The notes: generated by a model not told the origin, from the letters alone. 45,366 nt of DNA from an uncultured Clostridia bacterium (GCA_944387385.1 CALXES010000012.1:1-45366); one strand, 5' to 3'. Numbered from the stretch's first letter, positions 23,882 to 34,144 are shown. Program-made: numbers and translations.

Positions 23882-24574
23882 ATGAAGAAAAAAATATTAA
23901 TAGCAGTTGCTGTGATAGCAATTTTAATAATTGGTGTTATTGCATTTTTTGTTATCTCAGATCTGCAACAAGAAGCAAAATTTAATGATGAAATGTTAGC
24001 ATTAGAAGATATAATGAATGCAGATGAGCTAGACTTTGATGCAATCTATGCAAAAACAGATGTAATAGTTACAAAGGGTGATTATGGTGTTGTTGAGGAA
24101 GCTATAAAGAACTATATAAAGGATACTTCTTCAGTAGCTGAAAAAATTATAGATACAATGAATAGTGAAGAGTTTGGTACAATTTTAACAATTGAAAACT
24201 TTGAAGAAGATGGAAAAGAATTTACTAATTCTAAAAATTTTATAACAACAACAAGAGAAAACTTAGAGCAGTATAAAGAAGATTATGACAAGCAGTATGA
24301 TGAAGAAAAAATCATGTCATATATAGATAATAAGGGATTAGATGAATATTATGTAGATTTATATAAAAATGAAATTTTAACAGTTTCAGAGGAAGATAAT
24401 CAAACTGTTCAAGATTCAATAGTTCAAGTTATAGATCTTTTAGATAAAATGGAAGACGCTATAGATTATTTAGTTGAAAATAAAGATGATTGGAATATTA
24501 TAAATGGAAATTTGATGTTTAATGATCAGGAAAAATTAAATGAATATCAAGAAATTTTAAGTAAAATAGGATAG
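23882..24574 (+). CDS. Membrane-anchored extracytoplasmic helical protein, unknown
   Basis: The 230-aa protein has an N-terminal signal anchor (MKKK then IAVAVIAILIIGVIAFFVI, about 6-25) and an acidic, predicted all-helical outside domain with regularly spaced charged residues. No motif or family is recognised. AAGGAGG precedes ATG. It begins a run of four genes, all with an N-terminal membrane segment. Confidence 0.75.
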   Translation: MKKKILIAVAVIAILIIGVIAFFVISDLQQEAKFNDEMLALEDIMNADELDFDAIYAKTDVIVTKGDYGVVEEAIKNYIKDTSSVAEKIIDTMNSEEFGTILTIENFEEDGKEFTNSKNFITTTRENLEQYKEDYDKQYDEEKIMSYIDNKGLDEYYVDLYKNEILTVSEEDNQTVQDSIVQVIDLLDKMEDAIDYLVENKDDWNIINGNLMFNDQEKLNEYQEILSKIG

Positions 24575-24585
24575 GAGCAATAAAT

Positions 24586-25026
24586 ATGAAAGCTAAAAAG
24601 ATTTTTATTACTTTTACAATCGCGTTGTTGGTAATAGGACTTGGAATATATTTTGTAATTAAAAATAAAGATAATGACTATGATTTGGATAACTTTACAA
24701 AAGCTCAACTTGTAGAAGTATATGATTATGAGACAGATGAAATAATTTGTAAATATGATACAAAAGAAGATATAGATAGTTTTGTTATAAATCTAGATAT
24801 TGAAGAATGGAAAATAAGTAATATACCTCAAGAAGATACTGCAAAATATTATATAGTAATGTATCAGGAACCAACAAAGAAAGTACAAGATAATGAAAAT
24901 AGCTCAGATATCGAACAAATAGCTACGATGACAATTTATAATTCTGGTGATTATGTTGAACTTAAAGTTTCAGGAATGAAATTTGATTTTAAAACTAGTC
25001 AAAACTTATTAGATATTTTTGAATAA
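24586..25026 (+). CDS. Small membrane-anchored extracytoplasmic protein, unknown
   Basis: The 146-aa product has a basic N-terminus and one membrane segment (FITFTIALLVIGLGIYFVI, about 7-25) followed by a 120-aa mixed domain exposed outside. A YDYETDEIICKYDTKEDIDS segment and a MTIYNSGDYVELKVSGMKF strand pair suggest a small beta-rich fold. No family recognised. It lies 11 bp after its upstream neighbour and ends 22 bp before the start of the next gene. Confidence 0.75.
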   Translation: MKAKKIFITFTIALLVIGLGIYFVIKNKDNDYDLDNFTKAQLVEVYDYETDEIICKYDTKEDIDSFVINLDIEEWKISNIPQEDTAKYYIVMYQEPTKKVQDNENSSDIEQIATMTIYNSGDYVELKVSGMKFDFKTSQNLLDIFE

Positions 25027-25048
25027 AATCGTTATTTATAAGGAAAAT

Positions 25049-25666
25049 ATGAAAATTAAAGAGATTATCAAATATATTTTAAAAAAGAAGAGATATATAT
25101 TATTTTTAATTATAGTTTGTATTATAATGTATATATTACTAAATGCATTAGATATATTGTTATATTCTAAAGTAGATGAGACAAGACATGCTGATGTCGC
25201 AATTGTTCTTGGAGCTGCTGCTTCAGACTATGGAGTGTCTCCTGTATTTGCAGAAAGAATAAATCATGCAATAGATTTGTATAATAATGGATATGTTCAA
25301 AGAATTATTATAACAGGCGGGATAGGAGAAGGAAACGTATATTCAGACTCATTTATCGGAAAGAAATATACGGTATCTAAAGGAATACCAGAAGACGCAA
25401 TATATATTGAGGAGACATCAACTATAACTGAAGAAAATTTGAATAATTCTAAAGTCATAATGGACGAGCATAATTATAAAACAGCGTTAATTGTAAGTGA
25501 TCCTCTACATATGAAAAGAGCAATGCTACAGGCAAAAGATTATGGTATTGATGCATATAGTTCTCCAACTAATACAAGCATGTATAAAAGCATAAAAGAA
25601 AAAACTAAGTTCTTATTTAGAGAGCTATTTTTCCTAATAGGGTATAAATTAATAAATATTATTTAA
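25049..25666 (+). CDS. YdcF/SanA-like DUF218 membrane protein
   Basis: After a membrane segment (about residues 14-37, YILFLIIVCIIMYILLNALD) comes a DUF218 domain: DVAIVLGAA, RINHAIDLYNNGYVQRIIIT-GG, the SKGIPEDAIYIEE block, TALIVSDPLHMKRA. Family members (SanA, YdcF) act in envelope integrity or lipid-linked metabolism, without a firm reaction. The start is ATG 25049, with TAAGGA just upstream; a longer frame back to 25019 would overlap the previous gene. Confidence 0.9.
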   Translation: MKIKEIIKYILKKKRYILFLIIVCIIMYILLNALDILLYSKVDETRHADVAIVLGAAASDYGVSPVFAERINHAIDLYNNGYVQRIIITGGIGEGNVYSDSFIGKKYTVSKGIPEDAIYIEETSTITEENLNNSKVIMDEHNYKTALIVSDPLHMKRAMLQAKDYGIDAYSSPTNTSMYKSIKEKTKFLFRELFFLIGYKLINII

Positions 25667-25680
25667 TTATGGAGATTTTT

Positions 25681-26331
25681 ATGAAAAAAGGTATAATAGT
25701 TGGCTTTTTAATTACTATTGTTATTATAATAATTACCATATATATTTTACTGTATAATAAAATATATATAAAAAATTATTACACTAACGAAGATTTTAAT
25801 ATTGAAAATTATATTAGTGATACAGATAAAGATGGAGATGGAATTGACGATCAAACAGATATATTAGAAAATGTTAGAAAGTATATCAGTACTAAACCTA
25901 AATATAAGAGTAAATATTATAGTACTGGATATCCAGATGATGAATATGGTGTATGCACAGATGTAATTGCTTTTGGACTACTTGGTGCAGGCTATAATTT
26001 GATGGAGCTAGTAAACGAGGATATTATAAAAAATCCTAATGATTATAACATAACTAATATAGATAAAAATATAGATTTTAGAAGAGTAAGAAACTTAAAA
26101 ATATATTTAGATAGAAATGCTATAACTCTTACAACAGACATTAATGATATAGATAAGTGGCAAGGTGGAGATATTATTGTTTTTGAAAAACATATAGGAA
26201 TAGTATCAGATAAGAGAAACAAAAAAGGTATACCATATGTTATACATCATGCAAATCCCTATCAATTAAATTATGAAGAAGATTTTTTAGAATATAGAGA
26301 TGATATAGTTGGACATTATAGAATAACATAA
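25681..26331 (+). CDS. DUF1287 protein with membrane anchor and calcium-type DxDxDG loop
   Basis: The start is ATG 25681: GGAG lies 6 bases before it and overlaps the upstream ATG at 25669. The 216-aa protein has a signal anchor (5-25), a linker with DTDKDGDGIDD (47-57), an EF-hand or thrombospondin-3-like loop, and a DUF1287 domain: YGVCTDVIAFGLLGAGYNL, NIDFRRVRNLKIYLDRN, WQGGDIIVFEKHIGIVSD, PYVIHHAN, GHYRIT. The Cys plus two His pattern (C in GVCTDV, H of KHIGIV, H of IHHA) looks like an NlpC/P60-type catalytic site, so it may cut peptides in the wall. That activity is inference. Confidence 0.88.
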   Translation: MKKGIIVGFLITIVIIIITIYILLYNKIYIKNYYTNEDFNIENYISDTDKDGDGIDDQTDILENVRKYISTKPKYKSKYYSTGYPDDEYGVCTDVIAFGLLGAGYNLMELVNEDIIKNPNDYNITNIDKNIDFRRVRNLKIYLDRNAITLTTDINDIDKWQGGDIIVFEKHIGIVSDKRNKKGIPYVIHHANPYQLNYEEDFLEYRDDIVGHYRIT

Positions 26332-26367
26332 TAAATAAAAGGTTGATTTATTTCAACCTTTTATTTA
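26332..26367. terminator. Bidirectional terminator between DUF1287 and the kinase-associated gene
   Basis: A 15-bp perfect stem TAAATAAAAGGTTGA / its complement with a 6-base loop, T-rich on both strands. Confidence 0.85.
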
Positions 26368-26398
26368 TTATAAAAATTATGATTTTAGATAAATATTA

Positions 26399-26872
26399 TT
26401 AATATATATTATCATCTGTTAATAGTCTTTTTGAAATATTATTTGCTATAATATCATATATACCATAACTTTTTATTACTTTTAGAACTTCTTCTCTAGT
26501 TGCTTCTTTCCAAAGATATAAACTAGTAATGTCTGCTTCGACTTCGTTAAAATAAACATCTGGAACATCATTTCCTGATTCGATCATTTCTTTTATCTCT
26601 TTTAATATATTTTTTAATGCTATCATATATTCATTATCATTTTCAAGTTGTAAGTCCACACCATATTTTTTTAATATAGTATCGTATCTTTTTAGCAAAC
26701 TTTTTTGTTTTTGAATTATATCTTTCATTAATGCGATTTCTTCTTCTTGTTCTTCAAGAATTTTGTCAAGTTCCTTTTTTCGCATATCAATATAACTTTG
26801 ATATGCTGTATTGTTTATTTTGATATATTTATCCTTTTCCATTAGTTTATTATCTTCTTTTTTTATAAACAT
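26399..26872 (-). CDS. Small coiled-coil protein downstream of the HipA-like kinase
   Basis: The 157-aa protein is mostly helical: a long coil (about 30-75, ELDKILEEQEEEIALMKDII) and an acidic C-terminal part (LKEIKEMIESGNDVPDVYFN). No family recognised. GGAG lies in the last codons of the upstream kinase gene, 7 bases before ATG, so translation is coupled to it. It may be a partner or regulator of the kinase; with the kinase broken, it may now be relic or independent. Confidence 0.7.
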   Translation of the reverse strand: MFIKKEDNKLMEKDKYIKINNTAYQSYIDMRKKELDKILEEQEEEIALMKDIIQKQKSLLKRYDTILKKYGVDLQLENDNEYMIALKNILKEIKEMIESGNDVPDVYFNEVEADITSLYLWKEATREEVLKVIKSYGIYDIIANNISKRLLTDDNIY

Positions 26873-26876
26873 AGTA

Positions 26877-27896
26877 TTACTCCTTATTTTTTTGATTTGA
26901 AATTAATTTTTCAAATTCTAATTCTGCCATCTTAATTTTTTCGCTATTATAATTAAGTTCTTCTTTATATGCTAACATTTTTTCTTTATTAATTATAGTT
27001 TTTTCTTCCTTATAATGTATTTCTTTTTTATCTTTATTTAATTCTTTTATTTTTTCATATGCTGGTTTTATTATATAATTAAATCTTTCTCTTAACATAG
27101 TTGAATAGAACTTTTTTCTTTTATTGCTTATTTTTTCTGTATTATTAATTATATTATCTATTTTTTCAAAATCAAGATTATCAACAAATCATTCTATAGC
27201 TTTATTACATCCTTCATAGTTCAAGCTATTAATCGTTTCAGCATAATTTGATTTTTTTGTGTTATCGTCATCTCTCATTATCTGAGAAGCAGGAAATAGA
27301 AAAATTCTTGCTTCTATTTCTTTTCTATCATTAAGTATTTTATCCATTTCTTTATCAGACATTTGAGGATATAAGCAACTTCCACAATCATAAATTGGTG
27401 AAAATTTAGAATATTTTTCTTTTGCATTTACAACAAATCCCCAATTGCCACCATGTCTATCAAAGTTTCCTAAAAAAGAGTCTAAAACATACATTTTCCA
27501 AAATTTTTCTTTTACATCTTCCTTATTAAAAATATTTGGATGGTTCTCTATAGTATTTAGTATTTTTTCAAAAGAATATCTTTTATCAGAAGCATAAGCG
27601 GAGCTGTTAGTAAAATTAGAAAATTCTTGTAGTACTTCATTATCTTTTAAAAAATTTTCACATGCTACGCAATCTCTTCCATTAATTTCTCCTAATATAA
27701 CGTTTTGTGTTTCAAATCCAAAGCTTTGAAATATTTTACAAGATATTTACTCAGAAAAATCACAGAAAACATCTTTTCCATGATCCTTTTCTCTGTATTT
27801 AACTAAGTATGATTTATTGTTGTATATTATTTGTGTTTTTTCATTTTTACCTGAATATGTATGAAAGTCATCATTTTTGCAATTTGAAAAATCCAT
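26877..27896 (-). pseudogene. HipA/CtkA-like kinase gene interrupted by two in-frame stop codons
   Basis: One uninterrupted frame of 340 codons runs from ATG 27896 (GGAG 8 bases upstream) to TAA 26877, with no frameshift, but it has TAA at 27749-27747 (codon 50) and TGA at 27191-27189 (codon 236). The kinase signature is intact: LGNFDRHGGNWGF with catalytic Asp146 and Asn151, and SPIYDCGS with Asp170. This is the HipA C-terminal/CtkA fold, a Ser/Thr kinase. The context suggests Tyr for the TAA (FSE-x-ISCKIF) and possibly Trp for the TGA (AIE-x-FVDNL). The tail beyond 27098 is a charged coil. Inactivation looks recent. Confidence 0.85.
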
Positions 27897-27919
27897 ATTG
27901 TTCACTCCTTTACATAAAT

Positions 27920-27949
27920 ATCATATCAAAAATAAAAAAAACATATCAA
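27920..27949 (-). promoter_or_regulatory. Promoter of the HipA-like kinase gene
   Basis: On the minus strand TTGATA (27949-27944), 18-base spacer, TATGAT (27925-27920). Confidence 0.5.
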
Positions 27950-28021
27950 CTACTGCAAATCATATTTTTTAATAATTAAATTTAATAACTATTTTTTATA
28001 TCTATATTGTTACAAATAAAA

Positions 28022-28048
28022 GTTATTCTTCAGATTTTATCATAAAAG
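28022..28048 (+). promoter_or_regulatory. Possible sigma-E promoter of spoIVA
   Basis: GTTATT (28022-28027), 13 bases, CATAAAAG (28041-28048) loosely fits the mother-cell sigma-E pattern (-35 ATATT-like, -10 CATACAAT), about 45 bases before the spoIVA start. No sigma-A promoter is evident. Confidence 0.35.
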
Positions 28049-28094
28049 TAATATACAAGAATATATTTGTATTAAGTTTACTTGGAGGTAGAAA

Positions 28095-29573
28095 ATGAAG
28101 GATATTGAAATATATAAAGATATATCAAAAAGAACAAATGGGGACATATATATTGGAGTTGTAGGTCCTGTTAGAACAGGTAAATCTACTTTTATTAAAA
28201 ACTTTATGCAAAGTTTTGTTATTCCCAATATTCAAAATGAGTACAAAAAGGATCGTGCTTTAGATGAGCTTCCACAAAGTGCATCTGGAAAGACAATAAT
28301 GACAACAGAGCCTAAATTTATTCCAAATGAGTCAGTTGAAATATGTCTAGATAATAATGTCAGATTTAAAACAAGACTTGTAGATTGTGTGGGATATCTA
28401 GTAGATGGCGCAGTAGGCCATATGGAAGACGATATGCCAAGAATGGTAAAAACACCATGGTCTGATGATGAGATGCCTTTTTCACGAGCTGCAGAGATTG
28501 GTACTAAAAAAGTAATTACTGACCACTCTACAATTGGAATAGTTGTAACAACAGATGGAACTATTACAGATTTAGATAGGGCTAGTTACGTTGATGCAGA
28601 AGAAAGAGTTATACGTGAATTAAAGCAAATTAATAAGCCATATATTGTATTACTTAATTCAATCAATCCAAATGGCAAAGAAGCTAAAAAATTAGAAGAA
28701 GAGTTAAGTGAAAAATATAATTCTAGAGTAATTAGTATGGATATTGAGAATATGAAAGAGGAAGATTTTTCAAATATTTTTGAGCGTGTTTTAGAGGAAT
28801 TCCCTGTAACAGAAATAGGATTTGATTTACCAGAGTGGTTTAATATATTAGATTTAGATCATTGGTTAAAGCAAGATGTAATAGGAGTTGTAAAAGATTT
28901 TTTAGATAAAGATTACTCTATAAGAGAAATAAATCAAATGTTAGATAAAATAAATGAAAACGAAGTATTTAAAAAAGTATATTTAAAAGATGCAGATATG
29001 GAGACCGGAAATGTTAAAGTTGAAATGGATATAACTCCAGATGTATTTTATAAAATACTTAGTGAAGAATCTAACTTTGAAGTAAGATCTGATGCGGATA
29101 TTTTTTCTTTATTACGAGAGTTCTCCAATACTAAATCTGAATATGATAAGATTGCTGTGGCGATGGAAGAGGTTAGAATTAAAGGCTATGGTATAATTAC
29201 TCCGACAATGGATGAGTTAAAACTTGAAGAACCTGAAATTGTAAAACAAGGAAATAAATATGGTGTTAAATTAAAAGCATCTGCACCTTCTATTCACATG
29301 ATAAGAGCTGATATTGAAACAGAAGTCTCACCAATTGTAGGTAGTGAAAAACAGTCTGAAGACTTAGTTAAATATTTATTATCAGAGTTTGAAACAGATC
29401 CTAAAAAGATATGGGAATCAAATATATTTGGAAAATCACTTCACGAGCTTGTAAACGAAGGGCTTCATAATAAGCTTTATAAAATGCCTGATGAAGCTCA
29501 AATGAAATTACAAGAAACATTGCAAAAAATAATAAATGAAGGTAGTGGTGGACTAATATGTATAATATTGTAA
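28095..29573 (+). CDS. spoIVA: Stage IV sporulation protein A (SpoIVA), spore coat ATPase
   Basis: SpoIVA polymerises with ATP into the basement layer of the spore coat on the forespore surface. The 492-aa protein has exactly the Bacillus length, Walker A GPVRTGKS (24-31), the DVDAEERVIRELK-like YVDAEERVIRELKQI segment, LLNSINP, and the highly conserved C-terminus GSGGLICIIL needed for forespore localisation through SpoVM. GGAGG precedes ATG. It is monocistronic; the SpoVM-like gene at 8522 is its expected partner. Confidence 0.98.
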   Translation: MKDIEIYKDISKRTNGDIYIGVVGPVRTGKSTFIKNFMQSFVIPNIQNEYKKDRALDELPQSASGKTIMTTEPKFIPNESVEICLDNNVRFKTRLVDCVGYLVDGAVGHMEDDMPRMVKTPWSDDEMPFSRAAEIGTKKVITDHSTIGIVVTTDGTITDLDRASYVDAEERVIRELKQINKPYIVLLNSINPNGKEAKKLEEELSEKYNSRVISMDIENMKEEDFSNIFERVLEEFPVTEIGFDLPEWFNILDLDHWLKQDVIGVVKDFLDKDYSIREINQMLDKINENEVFKKVYLKDADMETGNVKVEMDITPDVFYKILSEESNFEVRSDADIFSLLREFSNTKSEYDKIAVAMEEVRIKGYGIITPTMDELKLEEPEIVKQGNKYGVKLKASAPSIHMIRADIETEVSPIVGSEKQSEDLVKYLLSEFETDPKKIWESNIFGKSLHELVNEGLHNKLYKMPDEAQMKLQETLQKIINEGSGGLICIIL

Positions 29574-29626
29574 AATTGTAATTTAATTTATATGTTTTGT
29601 TATGATATTATAACTATAGTGATTTT

Positions 29627-30250
29627 ATGATAAAATTAAATGTAATATCAAATATAGAATATAAAGAGAATATAGTAAATATATTCATAAAAAAATTGAA
29701 GAGTTTTTTAACTTTAAAGAAAATTATATTTTAGATGTTTTTTTGAATACTAAAGAAGAACTTGATTGTTATATATTAAAAAACTCTAGTTCATATAAAG
29801 AAAAAGTACCTAATTGGCAAGTGGATTTACAAATGAAGAGTGTATACATCTGGTTTATCCAGAAAAAGAAAATATAAACGAAGTTGTTAAAACAGCTTTA
29901 CATGAAATAGTCCATTTATTATCATATAAGCTAAGCGTAGAGGGTAAAAGAACAATTTTACTTGAAGAAGGTCTTAGCAAATCAGATGACTATAGGAAAA
30001 TTTCAAAAGTTAAAAGAAGATTATGTTGATAAAAAAAATTAAGATATTTTATAGACTGTTCTAGTGAAGAATTTGCTAAAAATAATGGATATTTTTATGG
30101 ATTTTTCCTAATAAAATATATTAAGAATTACTACTCAAACAATAAAATTTTGCTTTATATTTCTAATCCTAAAAGTTTTTTTATGATATAGATATAATAC
30201 AAGAGGGATTTGATAAGTTTATGATTTCTGAGTTTAATAAATATAGTTAA
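29627..30250 (+). pseudogene. Decayed zinc-metallopeptidase (gluzincin-like) gene with several frameshifts
   Basis: Coding segments in different frames join into one protein: an N-terminal part (KIEEFFNFKENYILDVFLNT, ending near VPNWQ at about 29820), then FTNEECIHLVYPEKENINEV, the zinc motif HEIVHLLSYKL with LLEEGLS after it (29824-30015), then VDKKKLRYFIDCSSEEFAKN, GYFYGFFLIKYIKNYYS and a C-terminal EGFDKFMISEFNKYS ending at TAA 30248-30250. At least four shifts or stops break it (near 29690, 29820, 30010-30050 and 30180). HExxH plus a downstream Glu identify a gluzincin, probably of the peptidase MA-like type. Confidence 0.8.
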
Positions 30251-30280
30251 AGTAGCACTTAATAAAAGTGCTACTTTTTT
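30249..30280 (+). terminator. Terminator after the peptidase pseudogene
   Basis: AAAGTAGCACTT-AATAA-AAGTGCTACTTT followed by TTT; a perfect 12-bp stem that survived the gene's decay. Confidence 0.9.
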
Positions 30281-30291
30281 TATATATATTC

Positions 30292-30319
30292 TTGACAAAC
30301 ATGAAAATAATGGTAAAAT
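30292..30319 (+). promoter_or_regulatory. Promoter of the pyruvyltransferase-like gene
   Basis: Perfect TTGACA (30292-30297), 16-base spacer, TAAAAT (30314-30319). Confidence 0.75.
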
Positions 30320-30343
30320 TATTTTAAAAGTAGAGGTAGAAAT

Positions 30344-31255
30344 ATGGAAATAGCAACTTTAGTATGTAATAATGGATTAAATTATGATTTAGTTTTTCAA
30401 ACATATTCAATGTTTGAGTATTTAAAGGGGCAAGGAAATCAAGTACAAATAATAGATTATAATTTTTTGAAAAATGATAATAAAAAGTCAGAAATGTTAT
30501 ATGATTTTTTAACAAATAACGTTGTCCTAACTTTTAATAGATATAATGATGTTAATCAATTAGAAGATAATTTACCGCTTGCAGATAGATTTGTGGTTTT
30601 AAATGGAGAATATAATGAGTTAACACTGCAAATGAGTGGAGATAAAAATTTAGCGTATGGTATAAAGACTAATTTGTCTGATATTAGCAATATAAGTGAT
30701 AATTTTTCAAAAGTATCAACTTTTTATGATGCAAAAGATGAGAAAATAAATAGGGTAATTGACCCGATCTTTTTACTATCTAAAGAGGAATGGTATGATT
30801 TAATTAGTGAGGAAAATAATATAAATATGCCTATTGATTATATTTTAATTTATAGTGATACTGTTTCAAAAGAAATGCTAAATTATGCAAGTCAAATAGC
30901 AAGTAATAATAATTCTAAAATTTATATTGTAGCAGATAAAGTGGAAGGCGTATTTCATAAGGGAAAAAGATTAAAAAATATAGAGCCGTTTGAACTTTTA
31001 AAGTTTATTTATAATGCACAAGATGTTATAACTTCATGTAATGACGGAATAAAATTTTCTGTTTTGTTTGAAAAAAATTTACATATTTTTTCAAATGAAG
31101 ATGAAAGTCAAGTAGAATTAATAAATGACCTTAATTTAAGAAGAAGAGTTGTAAATGAATCAAATCAAATTATATCCCAAAACATAGGATATAATGATTC
31201 ATATAAGGAAATAGATAAGTTGTTAGAAAATTCAGTAGAATTTTTAAAAGCGTAA
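30344..31255 (+). CDS. Divergent polysaccharide pyruvyl transferase-like protein
   Basis: The 303-aa protein follows the layout of the polysaccharide pyruvyl transferase family (CsaB type): an N-terminal strand and helix NYDLVFQTYSMFEYLKGQGN with VQIIDYNFLK, the central DPIFLLSKEEWYDLI block, a second Rossmann-like half (YILIYS, KIYIVAD), and PFELLKFIYNAQDVITSCNDGIKFSVLF, where normal members have ITSSFHGTAFS. The His-Gly of that site is replaced by Asn-Asp-Gly, so catalysis may be altered or lost. Family members add pyruvyl ketals to wall polymers. Monocistronic. Confidence 0.75.
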   Translation: MEIATLVCNNGLNYDLVFQTYSMFEYLKGQGNQVQIIDYNFLKNDNKKSEMLYDFLTNNVVLTFNRYNDVNQLEDNLPLADRFVVLNGEYNELTLQMSGDKNLAYGIKTNLSDISNISDNFSKVSTFYDAKDEKINRVIDPIFLLSKEEWYDLISEENNINMPIDYILIYSDTVSKEMLNYASQIASNNNSKIYIVADKVEGVFHKGKRLKNIEPFELLKFIYNAQDVITSCNDGIKFSVLFEKNLHIFSNEDESQVELINDLNLRRRVVNESNQIISQNIGYNDSYKEIDKLLENSVEFLKA

Positions 31256-31259
31256 AAAA

Positions 31260-31280
31260 ATACAGATTTTTAATCTGTAT
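31260..31280. terminator. Bidirectional terminator between the pyruvyltransferase-like and J-domain genes
   Basis: ATACAGATT/AATCTGTAT stem flanked by A5 and T5, working on both strands. Confidence 0.85.
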
Positions 31281-31283
31281 TTT

Positions 31284-31934
31284 TTATTTTCCAAATAATG
31301 TTGCTAAATCTTTAAATGATGAGAAAAGACTTATTAAAAGTACAACCATTAGCAATATAAAAATAATTACTTTAATTCCAATTTCTTTAAACATATTTTT
31401 ATAATATTGTTTAGTTTGCTCTTTCTTTAGTTCTTTTAGTTCTTCAACAGTCATTCCTTCATATGGATTTTTTGGTTGTGGAGGAGTAAAGCCATTAAAT
31501 CCTCCATATCCGCCTGCGTTTTGTTGATATTGTTGTTGGAAATTAGGCTGTTGATATTGATTATAGTATGAATTTTGTCCATTATTATATTGGTTTGACT
31601 CAAAAGATCCACCAGTAATTCTAGTTATATACTCATCTTTTTGAGCAATTACTTGTCTTAGATATTCATTTTCTTGGAGTATAGATTGAACTTGTGCAGC
31701 AGTGCTAGAGCTTTCCTCAGCATTAAGTTCCTCATCATATTTTGCTCTTTGTACGTCGTCTGAAAGAATATTGTAAGCTTCTGTAAATTCTTTAGATTTT
31801 TCCTCAGCTTTTATTTTTTCTTCACCTTGGAATAAATCTGGATGATTTGCTTTCATGTGCATTTTAAATACTTTGTTAATTGTATCTTTTGAAGCTTTTC
31901 TACTAACTTCTAGTATATCATAATAGTTTTTCAT
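31284..31934 (-). CDS. Membrane-anchored J-domain (DnaJ-like) protein
   Basis: Residues 2-68 form a J domain with the HPD tripeptide at 31-33 (MKANHPDLF) and the YDEELN end. A coil (about 78-100), a Gln/Asn/Tyr/Gly-rich low-complexity linker (SYYNQYQQPNFQQQYQQNAG) and a C-terminal membrane segment (KVIIFILLMVVLLISLFSSF, about 190-209) follow. J proteins stimulate Hsp70 ATPase; tail anchoring would recruit DnaK to the membrane. It lacks the zinc and substrate domains of DnaJ. AGGAG lies 6 bases before ATG. Confidence 0.92.
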   Translation of the reverse strand: MKNYYDILEVSRKASKDTINKVFKMHMKANHPDLFQGEEKIKAEEKSKEFTEAYNILSDDVQRAKYDEELNAEESSSTAAQVQSILQENEYLRQVIAQKDEYITRITGGSFESNQYNNGQNSYYNQYQQPNFQQQYQQNAGGYGGFNGFTPPQPKNPYEGMTVEELKELKKEQTKQYYKNMFKEIGIKVIIFILLMVVLLISLFSSFKDLATLFGK

Positions 31935-31961
31935 ATTTTTCTCCTAATAATATATAAATAT

Positions 31962-31990
31962 ATTTTACTTTAAAAGGATATTAAAGTCAA
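31962..31990 (-). promoter_or_regulatory. Promoter of the J-domain protein gene
   Basis: On the minus strand TTGACT (31990-31985), 17-base spacer, TAAAAT (31967-31962). Confidence 0.8.
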
Positions 31991-32064
31991 GTAACTTAAA
32001 GAGTCTACTGATGTAAAAATAAAACGGATGTGCAGTTAAAATAGTAGCTCTTTTAATTTTTTTA

Positions 32065-32073
32065 TGATATAAT
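32065..32073 (+). promoter_or_regulatory. Extended -10 promoter of pyrG
   Basis: TG-A-TATAAT with no good -35 box, leaving a leader of only about 20 bases. There is no room for an attenuator, and no GGGC start for the CTP-dependent reiteration known from Bacillus pyrG. Confidence 0.6.
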
Positions 32074-32084
32074 AAAAAATGTAG

Positions 32085-33710
<1,626 letters not shown>

Positions 33711-33726
33711 AATGTCATTGTTTATA

Positions 33727-33755
33727 TTGAAATTTATAGACTCATAGTGTAAAAT
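33727..33755 (+). promoter_or_regulatory. Promoter of the DUF4234 gene
   Basis: TTGAAA (33727-33732), 17-base spacer, TAAAAT (33750-33755). Confidence 0.75.
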
Positions 33756-33784
33756 TTTAATATAAATGTATAGGAGGTATAATT

Positions 33785-34144
33785 ATGATTCAAGAAAGAA
33801 ATATTGTTTTATGTGTTGTATTATCATTGATAACATGTGGATTATATGGAATTTATTGGTTTATATGTTTAACTAATGATACAGCTAAAGCATCAGGAGA
33901 CGTAAACTTTAGCGGAGGAAAAGCATTCTTATTTACTATTATTACTTGTGGTATTTATATATTCTTCTGGTATTATAAAATGGGAAAAAATTTAAAAATG
34001 GCTAATGATCAAGCAGGTATAAATGCTAGTGATAATGCTGTTTTATATTTAGTATTAGGTCTATTTGGACTTGGTATTGTTAACTATTGTATAATGCAAA
34101 GCGAATTAAATACTATAGCTAAAAAATCAGCAACAGTAGTTTAG
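33785..34144 (+). CDS. DUF4234 small membrane protein
   Basis: The 119-aa protein has three hydrophobic segments, VLCVVLSLITCGLYGIYWFI, AFLFTIITCGIYIFFWYYKM and VLYLVLGLFGLGIVNYCIMQ. The repeated ITCG-x-Y-x-x-(Y/F)W motif is the DUF4234 signature. Role unknown. GGAGG precedes ATG. In many Firmicutes the family neighbours DUF2752, and the next reading frame here is a broken DUF2752. Confidence 0.92.
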   Translation: MIQERNIVLCVVLSLITCGLYGIYWFICLTNDTAKASGDVNFSGGKAFLFTIITCGIYIFFWYYKMGKNLKMANDQAGINASDNAVLYLVLGLFGLGIVNYCIMQSELNTIAKKSATVV

